Shown in pieces: positions 33,901 to 44,339 of a stretch of 64,000 nucleotides of DNA. Below the pieces are notes generated by a model, which worked only from the letters and a program-made list of their open reading frames with translations, ran no database searches and was not told the DNA's origin. The number at the start of each line of letters is the position of its first letter. Position 1 is the first letter of the stretch. The translations under genes and the position numbers were made by a program. Source of the DNA: Owenia fusiformis (lineage: Eukaryota > Annelida > Polychaeta > Sabellida > Oweniidae); assembly GCA_903813345.2 (NCBI GenBank), contig CAIIXF020000001.1, forward strand, positions 56,499,885 to 56,563,884, in the 5' to 3' direction.

Positions 33901-36900
33901 CATTAACTTCATATGTCGGGTTCAATGGAATATTACTATCCAAATGTGGAAAATTAACGATGTCAAAATTAAAGTCATATCTTTTGTCATATTATTTATA
34001 ATTTAATCTCTTTAGGTGTGAAGACGATGTGGGATAATCAACTCACAAGATTTCCATTAACTGCGTTTTGCTTATAAGTAGATCCATTTTGAAGATGCCC
34101 ATTCTTCTGTTTCTCAGAAGTATCGCTAGTGAAGTTAGATTTCTTACTCATATAGTAATCATTTCCATTTGGTTCTTCAATGGAATACTGAATATGTGAC
34201 TGATTCTAAAAGTAAACAAAGAAAATATATTCGCATTTTATATCAGACGTACCATTCGCATTAATAAGAAACGAACTGTTTATTATACCGAAGGATGTAA
34301 TTCATTTTTTGAATGTTTATAAGGTGTTGTCCTAATTAAAAGAATTCGCCGTTTATCATCATTGTCATGTTATCATTATTGCAGCATACAGAGTCTGTCA
34401 CATCTGTTTTGCTAGTTAATTATGATTGTTAGGTTTGTTAGCTTATTGTGCATGTTAGAGCAAAAATTATCTAATTTCTTACATGCTCGTTAACAGCAGG
34501 CCCATGTGAATGACTATAATAAGTGGACATGATGATCTCCAGCAAGTAGAAGAGATAGACACTCCTAGTGCAACGATGCCGTTGGGATGGTTGTCAATAG
34601 ACGGCTATATTACAGTGTTGCAGATGATGTATCTCTGGAGTTTACTTAGGTTTAATAATATTTACAGGGATATAACTATAACACGGTTAGTAAAGATGTT
34701 TCATGTCACTTATGACAACCATGCCGATATTTTCTCTCCTATCCGGCGCATTTTCCTTAAGACCAAAATGCTAGGAATTGAAAATCTGGTTAAAAATGCG
34801 CTGGACTCTGGATATCTTCCGTCGAAGAGGTCATGGAGACTGCAAATTGTCAATGCTGTAAGATCCGTCGAGGTCAAGCAATTTTTCTTGCAATGCTCAT
34901 GTTATGGCAAACTTTTATACCTACGTGACTATGTCACAGACTTAAAACCTTGCATATGGTGGTTGATTTGTCAGAAATATCCTAAATGTCAAAGCCAGTG
35001 TAAAACTATGATGCAATTGATATGTAACGCCCATGTATTAAATACGAACAACTTCAATGGTTCAAAACGATGTATTACGTATATTGTGTAACCTCTGTGA
35101 AACTGAAACAATTGAACATTTTATATTAAGATGCCCTATGTATGAACCATATAGGCATAACATATTTGAAGCCCTTGGCTGTCGTGGTGACAGTATGGGT
35201 GTTATTATGAAGAAAGTTTTAGGTCTCTCAGATGTTTCATGTGAGACGTTAATAATTGTATCATCATGTGTACACAAAATGTACAATCACAGAGCCAACC
35301 TGTTGGCTCTGCTTGACACATAATTTCTCTATCACTTTATTTTTATGTTTTCCAAAACAACAACTTTTTTATCACATAATTTAATCTTATCCTTGTATTT
35401 TATATTTTATATGTAAACCACATGTATACTAAAATGTATTCTCTCATATAAATGAGGCAATAAATATACAATACAATTACTATCCAAATGTGGAAAATTA
35501 ACGATGTCAAAATTAAAGTCATATCTTTTGTCATATTATTTATAATTTAATCTCTTTAGGTGTGAAGACGATGTGGGATAATCAACTCACAAGATTTCCA
35601 TTAACTGCGTTTTGCTTATAAGTAGATCCATTTTGAAGATGCCCATTCTTCTGTTTCTCAGAAGTATCGCTAGTGAAGTTAGATTTCTTACTCATATAGT
35701 AATCATTTCCATTTGGTTCTTCAATGGAATACTGAATATGTGACTGATTCTAAAAGTAAACAAAGAAAATATATTCGCATTTTATATCAGACGTACCATT
35801 CGCATTAATAAGAAACGAACTGTTTATTATACCGAAGGATGTAATTCATTTTTTGAATGTTTATAAGGTGTTGTCCTAATTAAAAGAATTCGCCGTTTAT
35901 CATCATTGTCATGTTATCATTATTGCAGCATACAGAGTCTGTCACATCTGTTTTGCTAGTTAATTATGATTGTTAGGTTTGTTAGCTTATTGTGCATGTT
36001 AGAGCAAAAATTATCTAATTTCTTACATGCTCGTTAACAGCAGGCCCATGTGAATGACTATAATAAGTGGACATGATGATCTCCAGCAAGTAGAAGAGAT
36101 AGACACTCCCCATGACAGTTAACATCTTCCAGACGTGATCCTGAACAACGATAGTACCCGACTCTGCACCATGGTCGTGCACGTGAAGCCCAAGTGCCTG
36201 ATTAAAACAGGAACATTTAGAAATAATGCAAAAACATTTTGTACATTTCATAGAATGAATGGGAATACAATGTGGAGAATTCGTATGCAATTGTAATATA
36301 TATTTTTCTCATCCAGGAAGAGTATCATTACACCAGATATCGTTAAGTATTTTATTATTTTCACTTACTAGAAAACGCCAACTCCACGGAGTTTAAAATC
36401 CCAACGAACGAATCTCCTAATTATTGAGAATTATCATATTAGATACCCATTCTAAATTTTCTGAAGTCTGATTATGAAACATAGCATAAAATAATTGTGA
36501 TATACTCTAAAATAAATATCTTAAACGCGAATGGAATATAGTCGTATTTTGAAGAGATCTCAGATTATACTACTATTTCCTTTTCGGATGGCCATTTTGG
36601 ATTTTACGAAAGGCTCGAATGGCAAGACAGCCCTAATTTACGTCATCGTACAAGTCAATGGACAAAGGTCAAACGCCTGATTTTGTATCCCGAGTTATGG
36701 ATTTATGTGGTCCACCATGGCTTTGAAGAGATCTCAGATTATAGCATTTCCTTTTCGGGTGGCCATTTTGGATTTTACTAAAGGCTCGAATGGCAAGGCA
36801 GTCCTAATTTACGTTTAAAGTTTTTTATTATCATTTAAACAAAACAAATTACAAACACAGCAAGGGCCGAAGCAATGCATTATTGGCCCTGGTAGTCAAG

Positions 36901-39900
36901 AATTTATATAATGTAAAGTGAAGTTGCAATGAGATTTAAGGATCAACTCGGTAATGCAGGACAGTATATAAAAATAAAAACTAACTCATTTAAAATAGTA
37001 ACAATTAACTGCAGAAAACCTGCAGTCATTTCAACAATTTTCTGATTTGTCAGATACGATAATGAGCAATCACCGTATAACAAATAATTTACCCTGTCTT
37101 GCTGTCTGAGTTGACCAAACACGGTTAAATCAAAGGATGGCAGTTCCCCAAGTTCTTCCAAAAACAAGTTTCGCTGAACAATGAATAGAGGGCAGTGTAA
37201 TAATAGGTGCATTGTAGACTGTGATCTAAAGCCACAATTAATTTACGTCTTCGTACTAGTCATGTACAAAGGTCAAACGCCTGATTTTGTAAACCGAGTT
37301 ATGGATTTATGTGGCCCAGCTGGCCTATCTGAGGTTCAAAAGCAATGCATATGTCTAAACTCACTGTTCCACAACTGGATGACTCTAACTGCAGTTAGCT
37401 TCATTCAAGATGGTTGCCGAGATCATTTCGTTTTCGATAAACCTCCGATTTCAGCTAAAATAAGTTGAATCTGGATTCCGAATGTTTCGCCATGCAAATT
37501 AATAAAGCTACGATGGTAAATAACCACAAATAAATGCTCAAACAACCGCGATATTGGAGAATTTTAAAGAAAACGGCTTCACTTAGAATGACTCTAACTG
37601 AAGTTGATGATGACGTCATGATGGCGTAGATCATCAACTTCAGTTAGAGTCATTCTAAGTGAAGTCGTTTTCTTTAAAATTCTCTAATATTATGGGTGTT
37701 AGAGCATTCATTTGTGGTTGAATACAATCATAGTTTTATTAATTTGCATGGCGAAACTTTTGGAATCAAGATTCAACTTAGTTTAGCTGAAATCGGAGGT
37801 TTATCGAAAACGAAAGAATCTCGGCAACCATCTTGAATGAAGCTAACTGCAGTTAGAGTCATCCAGTTGTGGAACAGTGAAACTACAATCGTGACACAAC
37901 CCCTCTCTCTGCCAGGGCCAGAAATTGAAATGAAGCCAAAATTAATACACCACTTGACTCGAAATTTTCCTTCAGAGAACTCTCAAATAAACGCATTTTT
38001 AAAAGAAATGGCATGTTATCATTGCAAAAAGATGCCAAATGTACCTTCATACCAGCTGACTGACTCGTCATGACCACAATTGTCTTGGGACTACTATCAT
38101 TTTGAAAACTTCTTTGTCCAATCGGAAAAAGATTCAAAATTTCGATTCAACTCATTCATCAGGGTGATCTAAAAATTAACAAAATTTTCCTTTTTCTCGA
38201 CCCCCTTAAACATGAAATGTATATTAATTAGCCTAGATATATTTTCTATTTACAGACTTATGGACGGAGGGATTCCCTATATCCCTACTGAACTAAGTTC
38301 GTTGGGATACTAAGTTATATGTCATCAAAGTTATCGAAATTGTCAATACCGTTGGAATTAGGTGCAGAAAAGCGTCACCAGCGAGGGCACCAAAGCCCAT
38401 TGCAAGCATGAATGACAGTATGTAATCAAATACAGGTTTGTTTCTGTAACCAATAATACATGTCCCTCCTAAACTGGCTAAACTTATAATGAATACAGCC
38501 AAAGTTCCAAAGCCGTATACTGAAACATAAGCATTTTCATAATGTAAAACATTGACATTTAAATCACATTTTAGAAAGCAAGGAGCAATAATAAATTAAC
38601 TGAAGAAAGCCATTGTAGTGACATTGGAGCCTTTAAGCAATGCATATAAAATCGAAACGTCAACCTGTACGTATAAATCGCCCTATACAAATGCATGTAG
38701 TTTTCTCAATAGACAATCGTTCAGTTACAGTGTTTACAATAGTCCCTTACTTAGACTACAAATTATCGTGTAATATGCCATTGATAGTTATATAACTGGT
38801 TTTATATGATACGTATTTTAAACAAGCCCATATCGTTAGATATTTGGAGTTGAAACATGTCAGATTATCCAGGACGGTTGATATTAGAATTAGCGGGATA
38901 ATATCGATATCAAACCTGATATCATCTCGTTAATTCCAATACCACCCCTAATATCAACCTTATCTCAAATATGTGATTGATCACTTGGTGTTATATAGCT
39001 GATCTTGTTTTGACCACGGTTAAAACATGTGATATCTTATATCATTATATGTACCTAGCATATCTATTTATCATATTTATCTCGACTTGTCCAACTTAAC
39101 TGTGGTAAACAACACACAGTCGGCAATAAAAATGGGAAACGTTGTATCATTCTTAGAAGATTTAGGATAACACAGATAAACCACGTGTTATATACCAAAA
39201 GAGGGAGAATTCATTTAGCTTTAATTAATTATGTGCCTTATCTTCAATGTTGTAGAAATTGTGGCCGTTTTTTAATGTAATAGTCAGAATTCATAAAAAG
39301 CAATGTAAGACAATGTAAAAATGTATACAATGTAAAATGAAAAAAAAATCATGAAAAGGATTTCTATTGTCTAGTATGTAATCCTCTGTCTTTTATAATA
39401 GCGATCTCGATCTCACTTAAGTCATAACTGTACATTATGTATGCCGTCCTGAAACTTTTGATACCATTTACGAGTCTTTCTAACATCAATTTGTCTCGAA
39501 ATGCAATTGCATAATCAACAGATCATCATAAGTAGTTCCATTTTTGACTAGAAACCCTGATTCCTAGTTATTTTTGGAACAATTCATACAAAGTGCCCAG
39601 TAAACATTAGTTGCTTTAATAAAAATTTGCAATACTTTTATTCTTAACATAAGAGAAATTGCCTTGTCTACAAATAACAATGCTTTATAGATGAGATAGA
39701 AATTATGAACAATTCTGCAATTTCAAAAATGAAAAACGATGAAAACTTGGCTTTTTGGTTTGAAAGTTTACAAACACAAACAGAAATGTTTCAACTTAAT
39801 ACTTTTTTAGTTTTCCAGACATTTGGTTCATATCTGCTTTTTTTAATAGAATACATGTGAGTGTCCCATTTCTATTTTCACACCCTGAACAATAAATATT

Positions 39901-40988
39901 TCTTCATACTTACTTTGGGCAGTTGTCGGTGCGTTTCTTTTGCGATGATTATGTGAGTGATGTTCACACGGTTTGTCTAACACTTGCTGAACTAAAGATG
40001 GTGACATCTGTCTGAAGACAGTTTTGTTGATACCCTGAGACGCATTCACTTGGTGAATCCTTTGAAAATGTGCGCTTGTGTAACACTAAAAGTATAACAA
40101 TTTTCCGGGTCATTTACAATTAAATTTGCTCCAAATGTATCTATTGATTGGAATTATGATCGTGACACTAAAGACGGCTAAATGTCAAAATACATTTGTT
40201 TAAAAAATATACAGTGAAATTAATGTCTAAAATAGATAAACAGTATACATACGTAATCAAGGACATGGATGTGAACTTCAATAAAGGTACTTTCAGTTAC
40301 ATTAAAAACATTTTGAACAGTAACTTGTTTGTAATAATTAATATCCAGAGATTAGTTATGGATATAAGACACGTCTTCTTACATTTGTTGTAACATTTCG
40401 CTTGTCCTCGTGTACATGTTCCTCATCATGGCTATCAGCAAAGTCAGATTTAATGTTGTCCCTGGTAGTCAAACCACCTGAGCTGCGTCTTAGGTGCTCA
40501 TCATCATGCGAGTCATGAGCATGCCCTTCATGTTCTTCTTCATTGTGCCCATGGCCCTCGTGTTCATCTTCAGATATCTTCCCTATTTTTAACTGTTTCA
40601 ATATCTCCTCAAATCCTTAAATATTGTCAAACGCCAAATGTGTTACATGTTGATTTACCATTCGAAAAAATCAAAAGTTTTTTATCTGACATAGTACGTT
40701 TGAAAGTACATTAATTTTGCTAGATATGTGACTTTGCCGTCTCACAGAAAAATACCACAAAATTTAAAAAATGACGCTCACCTTATAGTTTCATCTAGCC
40801 GACTTACCATGTTCATCAATTTTGACTCCATCATGCCCAAACCGCATATAAATAGCATCAATAAAGGCATTCTCCTTCGGAAGATCAACATGATGATGAT
40901 GATGATCGTCGTCAGTAGAAAATTCAGTTAGCTCGGCAGATACACCAAACAAGAATAGAAAAATTCCAAATAGCAATATAAAACCCAT
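27997..40988 (-). CDS. ZIP zinc transporter, LIV-1 subfamily (paralogue A)
   Basis: Ten coding exons, minus strand: 40988-40808, 40615-40383, 40085-39914, 38519-38350, 36197-36027, 35749-35591 (identical copy 34205-34047), 31109-31028, 30700-30545, 28519-28332, 28131-27997. Using one exon-6 copy gives 548 residues. A signal peptide ([18 protein letters not shown]) precedes an extracellular domain with HHHHH and HEGHGH runs and the cysteines CYTS and KPCEHH. Eight membrane segments follow. HNFADG in TM4 and CHEIPHEFG in TM5 are the metal-site motifs of plasma-membrane LIV-1 ZIPs, which import Zn2+ (or Fe/Mn) into the cytosol. The CHEIPHE form resembles ZIP12/ZIP4. An acceptor three bases before ATG implies an upstream 5' UTR exon. 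The exon 7 donor is GTGCGT, not GTAAG. Confidence 0.95.
28989..29824. mobile_element. hAT-type non-autonomous element (836 bp) in a ZIP A intron
   Basis: The element begins TAGTGGTGTCAA and ends TTGACACCTCTA and is flanked by the 8-bp direct repeat CTTTCTGG (28981-28988 and 29825-29832), the target-site length of hAT transposons. Beside both ends lie several ACCGGTTAACCGG motifs. There is no transposase. It interrupts the intron between exons 8 and 9; the matching intron of paralogue B lacks it. Confidence 0.93.
29404..29720. repeat. 134-bp tandem repeat inside the hAT-type element
   Basis: The word GACACTTGAAAAACAAACAG starts at 29408 and 29542, with a diverged third start at 29676, a period of 134 bp and about 2.4 copies. 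Each unit also holds AGCAATGTGGCAGGGATTAA and CATGTATGAGTAGCT. The first two units are nearly identical. Confidence 0.88.
29858..30350. repeat. Diverged foldback element in the same ZIP A intron
   Basis: CAAGTGAAGGACCCATGATG near 29870 is mirrored near 30320 (CATCATGGGAACTTCACTTG-like sequence, imperfect). Pairing continues inward through AAAAATTA, GAGGATC and a central stretch around 30,110 (GTTTTCCCTATGGGAAAATAAC). The arms have many mismatches, indicating an old element of about 490 bp. Confidence 0.65.
31258..32200. repeat. Dispersed repeat copy 1 (ZIP A intron)
   Basis: Shares long diverged stretches with 55905-57250: GCCAAAGGGAAA, CATGATCTAACGTGAA, CCAATACTCATAAC and TCAGTCTCAAATGATGT in the same order, then GTGAAAGAAATTATGGTCCC, CGGCCCTTACTGGCCCT and CCCTTTTACAC. 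Together these define an interspersed element of unknown class. No coding potential. Confidence 0.75.
32210..33876. mobile_element. 1,667-bp transposon with 5'-CAC...GTG-3' TIRs and 5-bp TSD
   Basis: A terminal inverted repeat of about 51 bp starts CACGGGGGATAAGCAAAACG at 32210 and ends with its complement at 33876. The 5-bp direct repeat TGTTA flanks both ends (32205-32209, 33877-33881). The octamer GGACTGCG, or its complement, occurs six times (32243, 32644, 32707, 33394, 33416, 33836) in both orientations, including inside both TIRs. No transposase frame is visible. CAC ends with a 5-bp target duplication fit Transib-type elements best. Confidence 0.9.
33932..34565. repeat. 634-bp direct repeat, left copy (contains an exon 6 copy of ZIP A)
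   Basis: Matches 35476-36109 at a constant offset of 1,544 bases with no difference that I could find. It contains a full exon 6 (34047-34205) with its acceptor and donor, and the last 83 bp of exon 5. It abuts the 5' end of the LINE insertion. Confidence 0.95.
34047..34205 (-). CDS. Duplicated exon 6 of ZIP A (distal copy)
   Basis: 159 bp, phase 0-0, identical to 35591-35749. Encodes 53 residues starting [20 protein letters not shown] and ending QNAVNGNL, part of the cytosolic loop between TM3 and TM4. Acceptor (TTTTAG) and donor (GTGAGT) are intact, so either copy or both could be used without changing frame; both would give a 601-residue protein with a repeated loop. Confidence 0.88.
34566..35475 (+). 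mobile_element. 3' fragment of a LINE-type retrotransposon inserted in ZIP A
   Basis: A 910-bp 5'-truncated element. An open frame from about 34576 to 35091 and, after a frame change near 35060, one to 35323 encode the C-terminus of a reverse transcriptase [23 protein letters not shown] is the usual C-x-x-E..H-x-x-x-x-C end motif. The tail ends GGCAATAAATATACAATACA before the direct repeat restarts. It is antisense to the ZIP gene and lies between the two copies of exon 6. Confidence 0.9.
35476..36109. repeat. 634-bp direct repeat, right copy
   Basis: Second copy of the repeat at 33932-34565, abutting the LINE 3' end. It contains exon 6 (35591-35749) and the 3' part of exon 5, whose remaining 88 bp continue past the repeat end to 36197. 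Confidence 0.95.
36541..37320. repeat. ~180-bp direct duplication split by a LINE fragment
   Basis: TTGAAGAGATCTCAGATTAT, GGCCATTTTGGATTTTAC and GGCTCGAATGGCAAG occur at 36550-36630 and again from 36723. The second copy is interrupted at 36815 and resumes at 37239 (TCGTAC, ACAAAGGTCAAACGCCTGAT), matching 36640-36720. So a tandem duplication came first and the LINE fragment later landed in the second copy. Confidence 0.8.
36815..37238 (-). mobile_element. LINE 3' fragment, minus strand, with 10-bp target duplication
   Basis: Flanked by TAATTTACGT at 36805-36814 and 37239-37248. The minus strand encodes a reverse-transcriptase tail ([20 protein letters not shown]..., about 37212-36943), which resembles in form but not in detail the LINE at 34566. 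It ends in an A-rich stretch (AATAAAAAACTTTAAA). Same orientation as ZIP A, inside the intron between exons 4 and 5. Confidence 0.85.
37362..37879. mobile_element. Foldback transposon with CACTGTTCC ends and 5-bp TSD
   Basis: Nearly the whole 518 bp is one inverted repeat. The left arm opens CACTGTTCCACAACTGGATG, the right arm closes with its complement, and the centre lies near 37,617 (GATGACGTCATGATGG). The 5-bp direct repeat AAACT flanks it (37357-37361, 37880-37884). Arms of about 250 bp show scattered mismatches and small indels. It has no coding potential. Its ends match the element at 60433. Confidence 0.93.
38876..38959. repeat. Short inverted repeat in a ZIP A intron
   Basis: GGTTGATATTAG with AATTAGCGGGATAATATC is mirrored by GATATCATCTCGTTAATT and CTAATATCAACC; the right arm has an extra 12 bases. 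About 84 bp, imperfect. Confidence 0.7.
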
Positions 40989-41497
40989 GACCTACAATGA
41001 AAGAAAAAATTATAAAATCATTGGAATTATTATTTAGAACAGGTGCATTAATATTTCTCACTATAATTCACTTGCAGCTCCGATTTTAAATTATTTTAAG
41101 CTTGAGGGCAAAATACGTTTAGAACTTTCTATTTATTTGATGACAAACGTTATTGTTGAAAATTCCACTATAAATCTTAATTATCAGTATTACGATTGCC
41201 AAATATTCCAAAAACTGTTGTTTTCTCTATTTGGCTATTTAATAGAGCATATTAAACAGGACATATATTACATTCTATTTAAATAAATCAAAATCTCCTA
41301 AGAAACCTATTCAAAGGCATTGTAATCATGATGGAGATCGGACTCGCTAAATTATTTTTCTTGAAAGTCCCAATCCAGAATGGGATAAATGACATATTTT
41401 GTGAAAAGGTAAATTATTCGTAATGATCACATCGCTATGTAACACATTTCGAAGACACGTCCTATCAAGTAGGTAATGGACTCCAGACCCTGTTTTC

Positions 41498-43099
41498 CAC
41501 GCCTAACCATCGACAAAGTACAGTGACAAAATATACTTTAGATGTACGTTGTCAAATATTGAAGCAAATTCAATGATTTGAAGCATGACCTATGATATAT
41601 GTTTTAAAAATTTATATGAGGTTTACATCAAGTATGTCATATCTAATTTCATGTGCATGCTCTTTGCAAAACCATGTAGGATTGGAAGCCAGAGTTACAA
41701 CTTGATATTCTTTAATTTTTAATCTCCAAATGATACGATATTGCCGATCATGCCTGTAAATTTCTACGGCTGCAGGGAGAATGAACGATATTCTCCAACA
41801 AAGCTGGCGTCATTATTGTTCATATTTACCTGACTATAAATTCACAACCAGCATTCAAAATATTTTAACTAATGGTCTTGATCTCTATTTGTGTGATTTG
41901 AATTTTTTGTTCGGAAATAAGACGAAAACTTGCGATTCAAATTTTGAAGTGAGAAATACGACTCCGGGACTGACGCTAGCTTTGTTGAAGAATATCGATG
42001 TTGCATTCTGGGTGCCAATCGTCCTTGTGGCAAGACGTTGAACTTCATAATAACGTTAACATATTGATCAGTGCTCAGTTTTTCCTTGGTAATTCAACCC
42101 ACAAATTTTCGAGAATTTTTATAAGAATATATTTCTCTAAACTACACATTTCGGCTATAATCTAAAGAATAAGAAATGTACGTTGTCAACTCGACTGTAC
42201 GTTGTCAGTTTGACTGCAACGTTTGAGAGAATACCAATAACAACATCATTTCAGCGGGCAGAATAGTATAATCTTGGCTCTTTTGCCTTCGCCATCTGGG
42301 CTAATGGTATATTAATCCCAAAGGGATAAGATAATCAAAAATCTTAGAAGATACGACAGAAATTGTGCATGCCATACATCGTTCACTGAATTATGTTATT
42401 TGTGACATTCTCTGGAAATATTGCGCCAAAGCATTGTTTGACTCATATATATGCGTTTAGAATGAATGTTACCAGGGGGACGACAAGTGTCAAGGTCCAG
42501 AGTTTCAGATCCTCAGAAAAACAATACTAGTATGAATGGCAAGTTTTTTTGAAAAATTACTAGTATGAGTTTTAACTAGTATTTTCAAAAAATTACTTGT
42601 AATTGAAAGTAAATAACTTGTGCAATAACTCCAGGGCCTACAGAGGACGCTGGTCATCATAAACCCTTTCCAATAAGAATGTTTTCAATAAGGTCAAATA
42701 AACGTTACCCGTACAAACTGAGTCCTAAATTTTTTATGGACCGTCAACCAAAAAGAATTTAAATATCAGATCATGAACCACAAAGAGAACTGGCAAATGT
42801 GAAATAATCATATCAGGATCATATTCTGGATTATCGGACTAAATATTTTTGTTTCTTTTAAATGTGTCAACGTACAATCGAGTTGACAACGTACAAAAAC
42901 TATTTTTTGTTGTAACATCCAAAATAAAAAGTGGTTGCATTGTCACTACAGGGATATTATAAACAAAGCTATTTCTTACCTCGCTTCACCATTCGAAAAA
43001 ATGGCGGTCCAAAATGACGGAAATGAAAACGTACGTCTAAAGTGCACACCCGTAGGCTTATATTTTGTCACTGTACTATGTTGTCGATGGTTAGGCGTG
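41498..43099. mobile_element. 1.6-kb CAC-ended transposon upstream of ZIP A
   Basis: CACGCCTAACCATCGACAA at 41498 is mirrored at 43081-43099 (TTGTCGATGGTTAGGCGTG), and pairing continues through AGTACAGTGACAAAATATA. The words TGTACGTTGTCA or its complement recur at about 41540, 42178, 42201, 42868 and 42885, in both orientations. Paralogue B has the uninterrupted site near 53,600 (CCCAGTTATCTTG), so this is an insertion. The flanks TTTTC and TTATT against TTATC in B fit a decayed 5-bp target duplication. No transposase is seen; the short open frame at 41781-42041 has no recognised domain. Confidence 0.8.
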
Positions 43100-43200
43100 T
43101 TATTTCGAAATCCGTAAATAAATGTGAATGCCTCTTGACGTTAACAGTCACTGATAAAACAAGAGTAAGTCCTAAAATGTGAAAGCACTTGAAAATCGTG

Positions 43201-43340
43201 GTTATATTTTCACATATCTATTCACATATTCAATGTGAAGTTACATTGTGTGATATATGTGAAGCGCATACTTAAGCTTATATCACTTCACATTGCAGAA
43301 CAAATAATTAAAGTCCAGTTGGTCCAACTTATGAATATAA
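43201..43340 (-). promoter_or_regulatory. Block upstream of ZIP A conserved with ZIP B
   Basis: GATATATGTGAAGCGCATA, TTCACA(T)TGCAGAACAAA and AATTAAAGTCCAGTTGGTCC are kept in order here and at 53705-53855, about 2.2 kb and 0.9 kb upstream of the two ATG codons. Since both genes need a 5' UTR exon upstream of the ATG exon, this conserved block is a candidate first exon or promoter. That is inference only: no TATA box or donor was identified with confidence. Confidence 0.35.
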
Positions 43341-43773
43341 GCACGTGGGCCGTTATATCCCAGATGTACCTTCATTTGAGTATTTATCAAACTAATGACA
43401 TAACCATTTCATTCACACGTTGTGTGAATGGAACCGTATCGCAGACATACACGATCTTATATATTAAAACCCTTCCACATGCCCACTTTAAATATACCCT
43501 GTGTAAAGAAAAAAGGTACATGGTCATTTATGAAATATTTTCGTTTTTATCATACCAAACATAGAGAGGTACAATGTATGTATACTTCGACCAAATGGGA
43601 AAAATTTCAGAGTTTTGTAAAGACGGTAAAACGTTAGAGATGATGGAACAGAATTTTTTGTTAGTAAATTAGTTTAGAGGAATACCCCGTTTTAAGAAGT
43701 TAATAGAATGAGTCTGATTAATACAAGCATCTTGTGATAGAATTAGACATCATATACTGATGGGCGTGATTTA

Positions 43774-43923
43774 CACTCCCCTCCATAAGTTTGGCAACCT
43801 TAGCTCCCCCATTGAACTACGTGTTAAATTTTTATTTACATAAACTGCGATGAATACTTTTGATGGAAACGTAATTTGACTTTATTTCCAATACCTCCAC
43901 ATTTTTCCAATTTTCTCCTCAAT
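43774..43923. mobile_element. Truncated mariner-type terminal repeat
   Basis: Starts CACTCCCCTCCATAAGTTTG after TA and follows the left arm of the element at 45648 with several differences, then loses similarity near 43,923. No right end was found. Confidence 0.75.
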
Positions 43924-44339
43924 CTAGTAATGTAGATTGCTAAGCAATCCGTACAATCAAACAAACAAGCAAATCTAAACAAGCAAACAAGTGGTAGCGT
44001 GGCAACAGGTCGCACCGGATTTGAGCGGAATGTTAAGATTGATAGTTTGACTATATGTAAGGTGCTGCCACCTTTAAATAAAGACAACAGTTTAAAACAT
44101 TAATTGAATAAGTGAGAATCAAGAAATGAATCCAGGAAGTTACGGGGGGTCATCAAAAATGTTAATTATAAAGCTATTTCACTGTCATTCCATCAAAAAC
44201 CTACATTCGACAATTACAAACAATCAACAAGACAAATCAAGTAAAGTTTTTAAGTTTAATTTTAAATAAATAATTAAGATTTTACATCAGTTTTATCAAT
44301 TACAAATCAAAGCAAACATAAATTACCTGACGAAAGCTT

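Larger units (their letters stand above)
27525..43750. repeat. Segmental duplication, unit A (contains ZIP gene A)
   Basis: This unit and 45533-54420 share the same order: the tail of the EGF 3' UTR, the ZIP 3' UTR, ten ZIP exons with intron sequence, and upstream DNA ending at ATACAAGCATCTTGTGATAG (near 43718 and 54381). Unit A is about 16.2 kb against 8.9 kb for unit B. The extra length is explained largely by the insertions listed separately (hAT-type, LINE with direct repeats, two CAC-ended elements, foldbacks). Confidence 0.88.

Noticed and set aside
34566-35475. Host gene interpretation of the two overlapping plus-strand frames
   Set aside because: C-terminal motif, frame change, tail and flanking repeats identify a LINE fragment.
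41781-42041. Possible transposase frame in the 1.6-kb element
   Set aside because: 86 codons with no catalytic motif or similarity that I recognise; too short to call.
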